Shown here in pieces: positions 11,890 through 22,560 of a stretch of 64,000 bases of DNA (position 1 is its first letter; the number at the start of each line of letters is the position of its first letter). Made by a program: the position numbers and the translations under genes. Source of the DNA: Pyrrhosoma nymphula (Eukaryota; Arthropoda; Insecta; Odonata; Coenagrionidae); assembly GCA_963573305.1 (NCBI GenBank), contig OY754330.1:7440001-7504000 (forward strand). The letters run 5' to 3'. Under the pieces are notes generated by a model. The model saw nothing but the letters and a program-made list of their open reading frames with translations, had not been told where the DNA came from and made no database searches.

Positions 11890-12347
11890 TTCATTGAAGT
11901 TTAGGAGAGCAATAGCTTCACCTGATTTAAGGGTTTCTTTCACTTCCTTCAGAAATATTGCTTGAGCTTTGGCAATAAATGAATGAGGTGCCAGTTTTTC
12001 AAGTAAAGTTGTTATAAATATTCACCAAATGATACTGTGGAATTGGTCAATTGTGTTCTGTCAGTAGATACCCGTTGACTGTATGAGATTTCATCTTCAG
12101 GGTCCCATTCTTCAAATTTTTCAAGCAGGAAGCTTTTCAAATTATCCTGTGATGAATACCGAGAACAGAGTCGCAACATACAGTCCATATTTTCTTTAGA
12201 GCAAACTAAATAACCTATCAGGTCCTGATAGGTCTCTTCAATGTTACAGGCATGTAACAAAAGCCTTACATTTTCATGAATTATGCAAACACATACAGAA
12301 TTTGTTCCAGAAGACCCTGCTAATACACAACATTTTGGATGCAGCAA
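11890..12347 (-). pseudogene. remnant of an arthropod transposase-like protein (family not named)
   Basis: The frame at 12347-12012 has SVCVCIIHENVRLLL, C-rich spacing, then SYSQRVSTDRTQL. A shifted frame continues SFIAKAQAIFLKEVKE, GEAIALLNFNENCSYV (about 11985-11895). This order is familiar to me from a large protein family common in aphids, cnidarians and other animals and regarded as transposon-encoded; the LLDF.ENY segment probably holds a catalytic Asp. The frameshifts make it inactive. It lies inside the long inverted repeats, which fits an internal transposase gene. Confidence 0.6.
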
Positions 12348-12419
12348 ACAGAATTTGGAGAATCCAATTTCGATGTAGGGATAGTCAAATTAAAAGCAGA
12401 ATACAATTAACATTCCCGT

Positions 12420-12642
12420 TGACGTATGTCTAAATGATAAAGAAAACCCTCAATACCTTTTAGTCTCGAGGTTGCCAGGGAGAAAACAAAAATAGGGGAG
12501 TTGTTGATTTGATTGTCGAATTGAAAAGGAAAGAGAAGTTCTCGATCTATTTTATGTAAAGCTTAAAAAGAAAATAAAGTTAAGAAATACAATAAATTGT
12601 AAGTAGTGGTCTGAAAATTAATGCAACCGCTGCTATACGACA
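12420..12642 (+). repeat. 5' LTR
   Basis: 223 bases, TG...CA ended, closely matching the 3' LTR but with one 8-base difference near 12464 and a few substitutions. It contains AATAAA-like signals near its 3' part. Confidence 0.85.
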
Positions 12643-12750
12643 AATTGGCGACTGTGACTGAACCAAATTCAGACAGAGAACTAGTGGAGAGGTAAGTTCC
12701 AGATTTACGGAAAAGGAAAGAAGACTTACCTGTTCTTATGGCCGTTACTG

Positions 12751-14112
12751 GTGAAAGGAAACCCTTTGATATGGATATTATTAGGAGAAGGCAGAATAAT
12801 GATGGGGCCTGTAAAAAGATGGATTGGAAAACGTAGCACTGATAGCAAAAGTGTTCCTGCTGCTTTCAAGATGTGTTATAAGAATCTCCGCCTCGAGAAC
12901 GATGTTCTTTTATGTGTCTCCCATCTCTCGGATCTGTCACCGGTGCCTATGGTACCAAGATCTGAAGCTAGGGCCATATTAGAGAAGTTCCACGATGGGC
13001 CTGAAGCTGGTCATCCTGGCCAGGAGGAAACATACTTATCGATTCGTCGGCGGTTCTTCTGGGTGCATATGTGCCAAAACGTCAAAAGGTATGTACAAGA
13101 GTGTCCATTATGTGCATGCATCAAGGCGAGCAACCATAAGGCCAGTACCAGCTCAAGAGGAAGATGACCACATTGACCCTGGGAAGTTTTGGCTCTAGAC
13201 CTGATGGGACCTTACTCTTGGACGGCACGTGGGAAGACTAGTATCCTGGTTGTCACCGATTTGTTCACCAGGTGGGTGGAAGCCTTTGCTATACCCGAGG
13301 CAACTTCAGGACGAGTACTCCATCTTCTGAAGACTGAGGTATTCAGTCGGTATGGTTATCCCAGATGTCTTCTCACCGACAACGGGTCTCAGTTCACTTC
13401 AAGGCAGTGGGCTCAAGCATTAGAGGCATGGGGAATTGAACACTGGACTATGCCAGTTTATCATCCTCAGGCAAACCCCACGAAGAGAAGGAACCAGGAG
13501 TTGAAGAAGATGTTGCAGATACACCTATTGAACGGGAAGCATAACAGATGGGATCAGCACCTACATGAGTCTCTTTTTGCTACTAGGCAGCGAGTCAACC
13601 GCATCACTGGCTACTCTCCGGCAGAGCTATTCCTGGGAAGACCGATTCGATGCACTGGTGACTGGGGAATCGAGGCTGTTGAAGAAGGAGAGGATATCCC
13701 CTATGTGGCCTGGGTCGAGAATCACCAGAAACAGGTTCACCGGATGCACAAAGAAGTGACCAAGCGCTCTAAAAAGGAATCTGAAATGGTGGACCAGGTT
13801 GCTGAAGAAGATTTGCAGCCTGGACAGCTAGTTCTGCATAGGAACCACCAACTCAGCAACAAGCTTCAGGGATACCATGCTGGTCTTGCTCCAAAATGGA
13901 TCGGACCCTTCGAGGTTGACAAGAAGCTGGGAAATGGAGTTTACTTACTGAAGACAGACCCTCCCACCGAGGTTCACCAGTCGGAATTGAAGTTGCTGCC
14001 TCGACCACTACGGAGGGAAGACGAAGCTCCTGAAGAGGTTCGACAAGTGACACCTGCGGTTAGAGAGACTGTAGAACCTAGGTATAACTTGAGACCTAGG
14101 GTTAGCCGTTAG
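12751..14112 (+). pseudogene. gypsy-type integrase fragment with frameshifts and a catalytic Glu changed to Lys
   Basis: The frame at 12751-13167 carries the H-H-C-C zinc domain (FHDG..AGH, RRRFFW, ECPLCAC). The frame must change near 13140-13180 to reach the core at 13189-14112. There the first Asp is in ALDLMGP, the second in LTDNGSQF, and the third catalytic position in YHPQANPT.RR is Lys (codon AAG) where the family has Glu. The C-terminal part has GPF.V..KLGNGVYLL and ends RYNLRPRV, as in related integrases. Frameshifts plus the lost acidic residue mean it is inactive. Confidence 0.88.
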
Positions 14113-14138
14113 TTATTGAGGGTTTTGGGGGGGATAGT

Positions 14139-14354
14139 TGATGTATGCCTAAATGATAAAGAAAACCCTTAATACCTTTTAGGTTGCCAGGGAGAAAACA
14201 AAAAGAGGGGAGCTGTTGATTTGATTGTCGAATTGAAAAGGAAAGAGAAGTTCACGATCTATTTTATGTAAGGCTTAAAAAGAAAATAAAGTTAAGAAAT
14301 ACAATAAATTGTAAGTAGTGGTCTGAAAATTAATTCAACCGCTGCTATATGACA
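14139..14354 (+). repeat. 3' LTR
   Basis: 216 bases, preceded by the polypurine tract and followed by the second CCGT of the target duplication. Confidence 0.85.
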
Positions 14355-14889
14355 CCGTGAGAAACATCATTTGTGATGTCAGACCACCCATCACCAAAGG
14401 CTCTGTAAGGTTGTAATACTTCATTAACTATACTTATATACTTAAATTAAAAATTACAGCTAACCTTGTCACACATTGATCAATATTTCAAATATTTTGA
14501 AGTAACTATCTGTTACTAGGCAACCATGCTATGATCAATTAATATTTAATTCTCTTACAGGTGTTCAAATATAGTTACGTAAAGATGAAATAATTTTTTT
14601 CCTGCAATTTACATCCTTCGATACTCATGTGATAAAACTCTTCACTGTGTCTTACTGATTAGTCAATGAACTATGAATTTCTACACTATACACAGTACTC
14701 ATAAAGCAGAACCTCAGAAGTGACATTTCTGAGAAATTTTCCAAAACATTGAACCCAATATCATGGAAACCATGGGGCTTAGGAATAAAAAAATTTTCAT
14801 GGATCAATAATTTGGTTGCAGCAAGAAGTGATAAAAGTTTCATGGAAATCTGAGCCAGTGGGAGTCATGGGCTAGGAGAATTGTAATGG

Positions 14890-15922
14890 TATGACCCTTC
14901 AATTTTTCCTCTGTGGCTATAAATTTTTTTTATTTAAAAACTCTTATTTGCAATCAAAAAATCACTTTTTATTTCTTAGTATCACAGAATACATGTATGG
15001 GCTCAATTTGAAAAAAATCAATTCTGTAATTCCTCTGCCTTTGAGTGATAATGCCCATTAATGGAAGTAATGTTTTGGTGCTGAAAAACTTTGTTAATTA
15101 ATAATTAACACACACAGTGGCTCACAGAACAAGGAAAACTTAATGAAACTTGTCTCAGTGGATTCTAGGCACTTTGACATGTGATAAAATTTAGACTGTG
15201 ATAGGCTGCTTGGTCACTCAGCTATGAATTTTCCTTATTCGCTGTACTTTAAAAGTGGAACCTCTGAAGTGATCTTATGAGCAATTTTCCAAAACTTTCA
15301 CTTCCTATATCTTGGAAACTATGCCACCTAGAGAGGAAAAACTTTGTATGGCCATTAACTTGACGATATCAGCAAGTGAAAATTTTTTCATGAAAATCTG
15401 AGTCGGTGGGTGAATTGATTTGGAATGACCCAGCAGTAAGAGTTGGAAATGATGAGTAAGAGTGCTCCTATGTCTGGAATGAATTATTCCCATACAGCAC
15501 CACCAGAAAACTTAATGCTGGTGGTCAGAAAAGCCATACCTGCGGAACAATTAGAAGCAGAGGATCACTGCATGAACTTTACTCTCCAAATGGGCCATGT
15601 CCAGTGATTTGTTTATATTAGTGAATTACCTCATTAACTGGTGTAGGATAATGATATACAATAAATTATTGCCCAAAAAATGAATGTATTTGTGGAATAT
15701 ATTACTTTGATTGAATAATTACAGTTCTTCTTCAGTTTTTCATTAACTGAAGAATTGTGAGTGTTGTTTTATGAAAACAATGCAATGATGCATGATATAA
15801 AAAAATTAACATGACATTTTATATATTTTTTACAAAATTACCATTCAGGAAAGTGAACAGAAGCCATGAAATAACAGGTCAAACTAATGATGGCAAAGAT
15901 ACAAAGCTAAGAAGTATGTCAT
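14890..15922. other. 3' flank of PSMD6 with a diverged repeat copy
   Basis: 15220-15440 repeats, in the same orientation and with much divergence, the sequence of 14660-14890 (CTATGAATTT..., GAACCTC.GAAGTGA, CTGAG.C.GTGGG). The rest holds no gene. On the minus strand a TATAAA/AATATA-like signal near 15840-15820 is a possible poly(A) signal for PSMD6. Confidence 0.5.
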
Positions 15923-17092
15923 TTAAATGTTAATTACTCTAGAAAGCTTTTGTACTCTGTTCAATAATATGTCCCCTTGCTTAATTGTAGACTGATATTG
16001 AGAATTCTTTGCATCTGGTCGATTGGTTTCTACTACACCTCCAACTTTGTCAACTTTGCAATGAAGTCGGCCTGCAGCAATAAATCTAGACAACTCTTGG
16101 TCCATGAAATCAACACTCACACCAAAAGCGGTAGCCATATATTGCAAAGTTAAACTTCTGTAAGACTCTAAGAGCTGTGAATAAGCCATGATTCTCATTT
16201 CTCTAACATAATATCGATAATGAGGACTGAGGAGATAATCTGTTTTGAAAAAGTTCTCAACGGCCACTAGATTCTTGAAAAATTCAGAATATTGACAGTT
16301 ATACAAAGAGAATAGATAATTCTTCACATCTAAATTGGAATGCAGAACTTCCAAAATCTCTGACCCCTTGATAATTTTGTCTCTCAATTCATTTCTAGGC
16401 AATGAGATCATGCTAACATACACTGTGTACTTGACAAATTTTGTATAATCCATTAGTTCATAAGAAGTGAACGTGGATATAGTATCCAGGAAAAAATTGG
16501 CTGCACCTTTGAAATCCCTAATAGCAAGAGAGTAGGTTCCCTGGTATACTTTAAGGCGATTTCTTCTGTCCCAGTCCCCACCTTCTTCAATTAACTTCTT
16601 TGCCTGATTAATACTCTTAGTAATGAGATCGTGGTCCAAGTAAAACAGTCCAATTCGTATTTTGTGGAAAACAATATCCAACCGGTGCCCCAATGATACA
16701 GTTTTATCATAAGTTTTATTAAATGCTGTAAGACATTTACTCTTATCTCCAATCCTGCACAAGTACTCGGCTTTAGCCAAATATGCGTCTCTAACTTCAA
16801 CATCGCCAAGGTTCTTCTCTGCATCCAAAATGGCATCCTCCAATTCCTCTAACTTCTTCTTATTTGCTTCTTTCATTGCCTCCAGGAGTTCGGTGTCACA
16901 CACCCATCCCAGTTCTGCAACCACCTCTTCATAGTATGGAGACATGTTATCCGTCCGTATAGCCTGCATGAGAGAGTCACGAGTACTCTTATCATCACGA
17001 TACTTGGGTAATGTTAGCAGAAATTTCATCTGCGCAATGTGAAGATTTGGATTCTTCTCAAGACCTTGCTCTTCCAGATTTTCCAACGGCAT
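15923..17092 (-). CDS. PSMD6: 26S proteasome non-ATPase regulatory subunit 6 (Rpn7)
   Basis: Rpn7 is a PCI-domain scaffold subunit of the 19S lid; with Rpn3, 5, 6, 9 and 12 it forms the horseshoe that positions the Rpn11 deubiquitinase. The 389 residues equal the length of animal orthologues. The N-terminal helical TPR-like region spans roughly 60-235 (AKAEYLCRIGDK at 107-117, GGDWDRRNRLKVYQG at 171-185, TFTSYELMDY at 207-216). The PCI domain follows at about 250-355 (HYRYYVREMR..AYSQLLESYRSLTL, DQELSRFIAAGRLHCKVDKV) and the C-terminal helix ends LNRVQKLSRVIN. The frame is open further upstream, but the start MPLENLEE at 17092 is the conserved one and directly follows a splice-acceptor-like TTTATTTCAG. 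The coding region is one uninterrupted exon. Confidence 0.97.
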   Translation of the reverse strand: MPLENLEEQGLEKNPNLHIAQMKFLLTLPKYRDDKSTRDSLMQAIRTDNMSPYYEEVVAELGWVCDTELLEAMKEANKKKLEELEDAILDAEKNLGDVEVRDAYLAKAEYLCRIGDKSKCLTAFNKTYDKTVSLGHRLDIVFHKIRIGLFYLDHDLITKSINQAKKLIEEGGDWDRRNRLKVYQGTYSLAIRDFKGAANFFLDTISTFTSYELMDYTKFVKYTVYVSMISLPRNELRDKIIKGSEILEVLHSNLDVKNYLFSLYNCQYSEFFKNLVAVENFFKTDYLLSPHYRYYVREMRIMAYSQLLESYRSLTLQYMATAFGVSVDFMDQELSRFIAAGRLHCKVDKVGGVVETNRPDAKNSQYQSTIKQGDILLNRVQKLSRVINI

Positions 17093-17100
17093 ATTGGTAT

Positions 17101-17146
17101 CTGAAATAAAACCACAAATGAGTAATCCTAAACAAGCGCTTCTTAC
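17101..17146 (-). other. PSMD6: possible short 5'UTR intron of PSMD6
   Basis: On the minus strand AAT|GTAAGA at 17146 and TTTATTTCAG at 17101 could bound a 46-base intron just before the start codon. The acceptor is strong; the donor choice is a guess and the true intron may be longer, since 46 bases is at the low limit. Confidence 0.35.
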
Positions 17147-17149
17147 ATT

Positions 17150-20100
17150 ATGACAGAAAATTGGCGTGCTAAGTATTCTGAAAATATTAAGGAAACGCAT
17201 TTCACCATCGTTCCAACTATAAAATCAAAGGGCAGAAAACAATGAGTTTAAGACAATGATAACAAAGCGAGGTGTCGCATTCGGGACAAATTTCACACAC
17301 TCGCCACATTAAGTCCTACGTTTCTGAACTAGTCCATTAAAATTATTTCATGAGACAATGTGATAATAAACCAACAGTAAAAAAATACGTAAGTATCTTC
17401 AGTGATTAGGGACTCAAGAGTCCTTCATGGAGATAATATTGACAAATAACCACAGTCACAGGCATTTAATGAATCGCTGGTTAACATCACAGAATTAGTG
17501 TTATACCATCAGTAGTCCGACGCAAGGAGCAAAAATGTACTCACAGAATTAAGCTGCAATTTACTTTGAAATGCAATAAGTTTTCTGCGTTCAATTAAGA
17601 GATTATTTGTTTTCCAATTGCTGCCAGCCCAGCTAACTTGAAATGCCGAGTAACGCAGTGACAAACAACCATGAAACAAATGAAAGTGCACTAATGGAAA
17701 AAAATCCTGCATATGGGTAAATTCAATTACTTATAGATTTCTAAAGTTTATTTTTTATCTATCAAATGAACAGTCTATCAACAGTTCCATTATTTTATCG
17801 ATGTCTAAAACATTAAGGGCATTGCCCACTTTTCATGAATAACGATGCGGAAAACAAATGCACACTCCTACGCGATCATCTTACTTTAATGTTCTGGGTG
17901 CTTCGTTGAGGTATCAGGCTTTGTGGTCTTGTAGTAAGATCTGCAAGGGAAAGAGGACAACCTGGTCAGGTCTTAGTGGTTAATTCAAGAGAAATAGCTA
18001 TGGCTGGCCTGTCTACCAAAGTTTATAATACTCTCTTTAAACGGACATCTACGTACGCAATGACAATAATTCTGAGTGCTTTCTTCTTCGAGAGAACTTT
18101 CGAATTGGCTTCAGATCAAATCTTCAACTCCATTAATCAGGGCGTAAGTTGCTAATGATGAATTTTCCGGTCTAGTGCTACAGTTGATATCACTAAGGGT
18201 CTAAATTGACCAAATCATACATTCATTTATACTGTTTTACTATTAAACTAAACTTTTTTTCCAGAAACTTTGGAAAGATATTAAGCAAAAATATGAGTAA
18301 ATGAAGAGAAGTGAAGTCCTTGTAGATATTTTCCCGAGTACGCTGCCTTTATAATAGAAATGTAAAACGACATTAAATATTGTGAAAAGATATTTATTGG
18401 TCTTTATTATTACAGGTAAACCGAACATTCCAATACATTCGAGTGCTGTTCTTGTAAGCATACAATCCAAATAGTTCTCGCGACTTATTCATCACCAAAT
18501 TCTATAGGGTATCTAGTGTGATACATTGGCACAAGTGATGACCTTATTGACCAAGGTCTGATTATTGAGAATACAAGACTTACCGTTAAAAATAAACTTA
18601 AATAGAAAATGTTTTCATAAACGAATACTCTAACCAATGAGCTTCACAGAACCAAGTACAACACTGGCATTTCAATGAGCTCCTGACGAACACATGCACA
18701 ACATTGTTCCATTTCCTGAACACAGTAGTACAACTTGCAGTGAACACCATGTTGCACTATTTGCCGCAAAAATGAGATAATTCCTAAGAATTAAATTAAA
18801 AACTGAAGCTATCACAAAGGTAAATGCTGAAAACGAAAGCAACTTTGTCGAACTATAGTTATGGATTTTATTTCCGCTGGGCTTCAAATACAAATTATGC
18901 TTAAAGCACTCACTTTGTTGCAAAACGTTACGTTTTAAACTCGAGGAAGAACATTCCATACTCTACAGTCTTTCCCCAACAATTATACTTGCTCAAAACA
19001 GCTCTTTCAATTTGAATCTCAAATATATTAATTCACATGAATATACTATCAGTACAATACAAATGCCTTTTAGACAACATAATCTTATATTAAGAACTCT
19101 CAAGGAAATTGAAGTCTTCTCAAGTGAAAGAGTCTGGGTATAAAAGGAGTGATCACTTGCTAGGGGGTAGAGGAGCCCGATACTTCTTTATTGACTTAGT
19201 CTGAAAAGAAAAGAGACATCACTTAGAACCACCAAGAAAGACTGATCGAAGCATTGTTTGCATTTTAATACTATTTTACTTCATGTAAGATTGAAGGAAT
19301 GAACTTAGAAGTAATGTAAAAGGGATATCTACCATGGCTAAGAGTATAGGGTGTACTTATAACTACGTAAGCATATAAGACTCAACGTCCAAATACTGGA
19401 TTGAACTACTTTAGTTAGGTAATCATACCAAGTACATGCCAAATTCTGCGGCCAATAATAGCTTTGTGAGGGCTTATTAGATGCATGCTTGTCATGACAT
19501 TGTAAAATTCGATGTAAGGTAGGGAATAGTGCATCAATCACATTATATTTTGTGTCAGCATTCCCTGCTAATTATTTTTTTTAGCACACAGCTGAACTAA
19601 GTACCAATATATAATATGATTGTTTTTCAAAATTTTTTTAATACAAGGAAGGTTAAAACTTTCAAAAGCTGTACAGCATTACCAAGTTTAATTTAGCACT
19701 TAGCAACCAGCAGCTTCTATTACCCTTGATGAGATAATCTATCCATTCCACACTTCCAAGTACAAATATGTGGAGTTTTAATTATGACAGCATAAGTATT
19801 ACTTAACTTATTTCAAGCTCCATTGAAATTTTCTCATGAACAAAGGCTGATTTGAAACAATCACTATAATAAAGATACTTTCATTGAGCGAAAAAGGAAG
19901 AAAATAAAAATTGCAGACAGTTTGGAATATATTAAAGTCGGCAGAAGTAGGAGGAATTTTATAAATAAAATGGGTAACCAGGATTAAAAATAATCGCCCT
20001 CGAAAAATAGAATGTGGAATAAAATCATCTGTAGTTCATTTGGAAGTAAATGTCACTAGCTTAGATTGCCATTTTGGTGAAAAACATTTACTTATGCTGA

Positions 20101-20470
20101 TACTCAGAACCATCTGTCTATGCCCAAACAATAAAATTTCTTGGAGCTGAAATCACTGAAGACAGGCCAGTAATTAAGATTAGTACGGTAAATAGCCAGT
20201 GGTATCTTCCTGATTAGAAAGATGACCAATGTAAACTCTATGGATACACTTAAGATGATCTACAGTTGTAACTACATTGATATCAAAGTTTACATTCTTT
20301 CCTCACTTATGGAATAATCTTCTGGGGAAATGCCTCCAGCCTCTCTAAAGTTTCTTTTTCACAGAAAAGAGCTCTTCAAGTCATGTCTAAAGGCTTTTTT
20401 ACACAATGAAAGATGAGTAACCATACGAATAGAAAAATTTTAAAATTTATGTCAGAAAAAAATTAATTAG
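17150..20470. other. upstream of PSMD6, no gene seen
   Basis: AT-rich sequence with no recognisable domain or exon pair. The PSMD6 promoter should lie in 17150-17400 on the minus strand; no TATA box is evident there. Confidence 0.4.
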
Positions 20471-20474
20471 CACA

Positions 20475-20742
20475 GGTATTTTTGTGAATTAGGCAGGTTG
20501 TTTTGTTTCCTTCTCATTGGCATCATGATAATGGCGACATTTCACCTATTCTGCCATAGGCGTCCTCAGGCCAGGCTGAAGAGGAGGAGACTGCTGTCAA
20601 GAGGCCTGTATTTTTTTACTGCCTCTCTACAGCACTCCAGCAATCTCCACTTCACCCTGGCCTGAGGATGCCCACGGCAGAGTGGGTGAAATGCCGTCCA
20701 TCATCATCATGCCAATTCACCTGAATTCTGCAAAAACCTTTG
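20475..20742. repeat. fold-back repeat carrying a hammerhead-like motif
   Basis: The left arm includes CATTGGCATCATGATAATGGC and CGTCCTCAGGCCAGG. The right arm carries diverged complements (CCTGGCCTGAGGATGCC, CCATCATCATCATGCCAATT). The arms are clearly homologous but differ at many sites; the central 60-80 bases are unpaired. Confidence 0.75.
20532..20573 (-). ncRNA. hammerhead-ribozyme-like motif, locus B (full consensus)
   Basis: Minus strand, 5' to 3': TGGC (helix I), CTGAGGA (fits CUGANGA), helix II of 6 pairs (GCCTAT with ATAGGT, one G-U, loop GGCAGA), GAAA, TGTC with A-U closing a minimal helix III and C as the cleavage-site base, then GCCA pairing 4 of 4 with TGGC. All core positions agree with the hammerhead consensus. 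Very short helix III is a known trait of hammerheads in Penelope-like elements. Confidence 0.65.
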
Positions 20743-20911
20743 TCAGAAATTGTATTTTTGGGTCAATCCATTAGAATTGGTCCAAAAAATAATAATAAGT
20801 TGGTTGCTTGACCAATTTAAAAAAAATTGAAACTTTCCTATTTCCAACATTGGATTGGCATGGAAGAAAATAACTTCAGCTACAATTCAAAATTGCTAGT
20901 AAAGGTGCATG

Positions 20912-21255
20912 TATGTAGCGGGCGATAGTATGGAAGACGGAGATGAGTTTTTGGGTTTTACGGAAGAAGATGCATGTGAAGCTTCAAATGTTAATGCTGA
21001 TAGACTAAATGCAAATGATCTTGTGGCCTGGGTGTGTTAAGATGAAGAAATTCCTGTGTCTGCCCATAAGAACGATGAAGAGATTGTGACTGCAGTCCAG
21101 AGCCGGGGAAGAACAGTTGCATTGTCGGAAGATGAGAGCAAGAATGGAGAAGTAGAAGTCGAATTTGAGGTAGAGACGTCAAAAATAGGAAAAGTATTGG
21201 ATAACATCAGTGAAGTGATGAATTGGTTAGAGAGACAGAGCGATTGCGATCATCT
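20912..21255 (+). pseudogene. C-terminal tail of a Tigger/jerky-type transposase
   Basis: The reading has GFTEED, NANDLVAWV, a stop, then PVSAHKNDEEIV, an acidic stretch and ISEVMNWLERQ. The pattern of a DLV.W....(P)....DEEIV box followed by acidic residues and a final helix is typical of DDE_1 transposase tails. It is broken by a stop at about 21040 and cut by the LINE. The catalytic domain is absent. Confidence 0.55.
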
Positions 21256-22560
21256 TCATAATAATAATAATGTTTATTAGTGGGCATATGCCCAATATAA
21301 AATAACATACATTTACAATATAAATTGCACAATAATTATGAATACCATAAAGCAAATTGGATTGATTTGTTTACAAAGAAACAATTTAAAATAACATAGG
21401 TACATTTGTTTAAAATTAAAATTGCACACAAATTATGTAATTCCGTAAAACAATTGGATCGATTCATACAGTTTATCAATAGTTCCGTGGACTTCTTCTT
21501 AAAAATGGGTAGGCTATTTCAATGTATGTCAACATTGGTAATTAAAGAATTATACACGCGAAGAATTCTAGTTAACTATTAATTCTAATTAATAATTATT
21601 AGGGAATTGAACATAAAATTTCTTTTGCAGTATTTCATGTAGAATAGTTTTGTACTTCTAGTGGAGGGAAAAGTAGTGTTAAAAGATATCAATTCAAGCA
21701 AAATTGGACAATTAATTAAGTCATTGCATAAATTGTGCAAAATATCAACTTGGCAAGATGACGTCTAACAAAAAGTGGATGTAAATTTAACATTTGCATT
21801 GTTTCAGTGTATGGTACATCATATGTAGGAAAACTTGCAAAATAATTGACAATTCTTAAAATTTTTTTTTGCACCCTATCAATACTATTGTAATGAGGAT
21901 TCTAGACTATGGAATTATATTCCAAAATGGAAATTTCTTAACATTTGAATATCTTTAAATTCTTTAGTGATTCTAGTAATAAAACCTAACATATAAAAAG
22001 ACTTAGAAACAACAGATAAAATATGGTTACTAAAAGACAAAGTTTCATCAATAAGAACTCCCAAGTCCTTGACTACATATGTTCTAGGTATGATTACACT
22101 ATTGAGGGAGTAGTTGAAGTGGATGGGAGATTTTTAGTGATGGAAAGAGATGACATTGCATTTTTTTATATTAAAGGACATTAAATTTTGTACACACCAA
22201 TCAGATATTTTCAGTAGGCAATCATTAAGTTCCTGGCAGTCAGTTGAGTTACGAACTATATTAAATACATGAATGTCATCAGCATACATTAAATGTAAAA
22301 TAGGAGATATAACATAGCTTATATCATTTATAAAAAATCAAGAAAAGGATTGGCCCAAGGTGAGATCCTTGAGGTACACCTGAACAAACATAAAATACTC
22401 TTGAGGTAGCAGATTTAAGTTTTACTAGTTGTTTACGACCCATCAAGTAGCTTTGTAGCCATCTCAACATCATTCCATTACATTTGCAAACCATTAAGAC
22501 TTATGTGACAACTATCAACTATCGCACCAATAGAAAATAGTGGAGTATGTTAGTAACTCC
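21255..22560 (-). mobile_element. 5'-truncated LINE, reverse transcriptase C-terminal half
   Basis: The minus strand reads VFYVCSGVPQGS.LGPILFLIFINDI (frame broken), MYADDIHVF near 22290, then ISDWC..N.MSFNIKKC and KDLGV.....SF..H, the standard order of non-LTR reverse transcriptase motifs 4-7 and thumb. It ends at about 21255 in an AATAAA-like signal followed by (ATT)n, a microsatellite-type LINE tail. Several stops are present. Confidence 0.85.

Larger units (their letters stand above)
12420..14354 (+). mobile_element. internally deleted Ty3/gypsy-type LTR retrotransposon
   Basis: Two LTRs (12420-12642 and 14139-14354) share most of their sequence, begin TGA.GTATG and end in GACA. They are flanked by a 4-base direct repeat CCGT (12416-12419 and 14355-14358), as expected of Ty3/gypsy integration. 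A TGGCGACTG primer-binding-like site follows the 5' LTR and a G-rich polypurine tract (about 14122-14134) precedes the 3' LTR. Only about 1.5 kb of internal sequence remains, all from integrase; gag, protease, RT and RNase H are gone, so it cannot move alone. Confidence 0.9.
11386..14880. mobile_element. DNA element with long terminal inverted repeats, invaded by an LTR retrotransposon
   Basis: A left arm at about 11386-11600 and a right arm at about 14560-14790 are inverted copies over roughly 215 bases with only scattered differences. They share for example TGTAGAAATTCATAGTTCAT and GTTTTATCACATGAGTATC. Between them lie a transposase-like pseudogene (minus strand) and the complete LTR insertion at 12420-14354. 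A diverged further copy of the right-end sequence occurs at 15220-15440. Confidence 0.75.

Noticed and set aside
15923..17200. PSMD6 start at 17200, giving 425 residues
   Set aside because: The extra 36 residues are not conserved and contain an acceptor site directly before MPLENLEE; orthologues are 389 residues.
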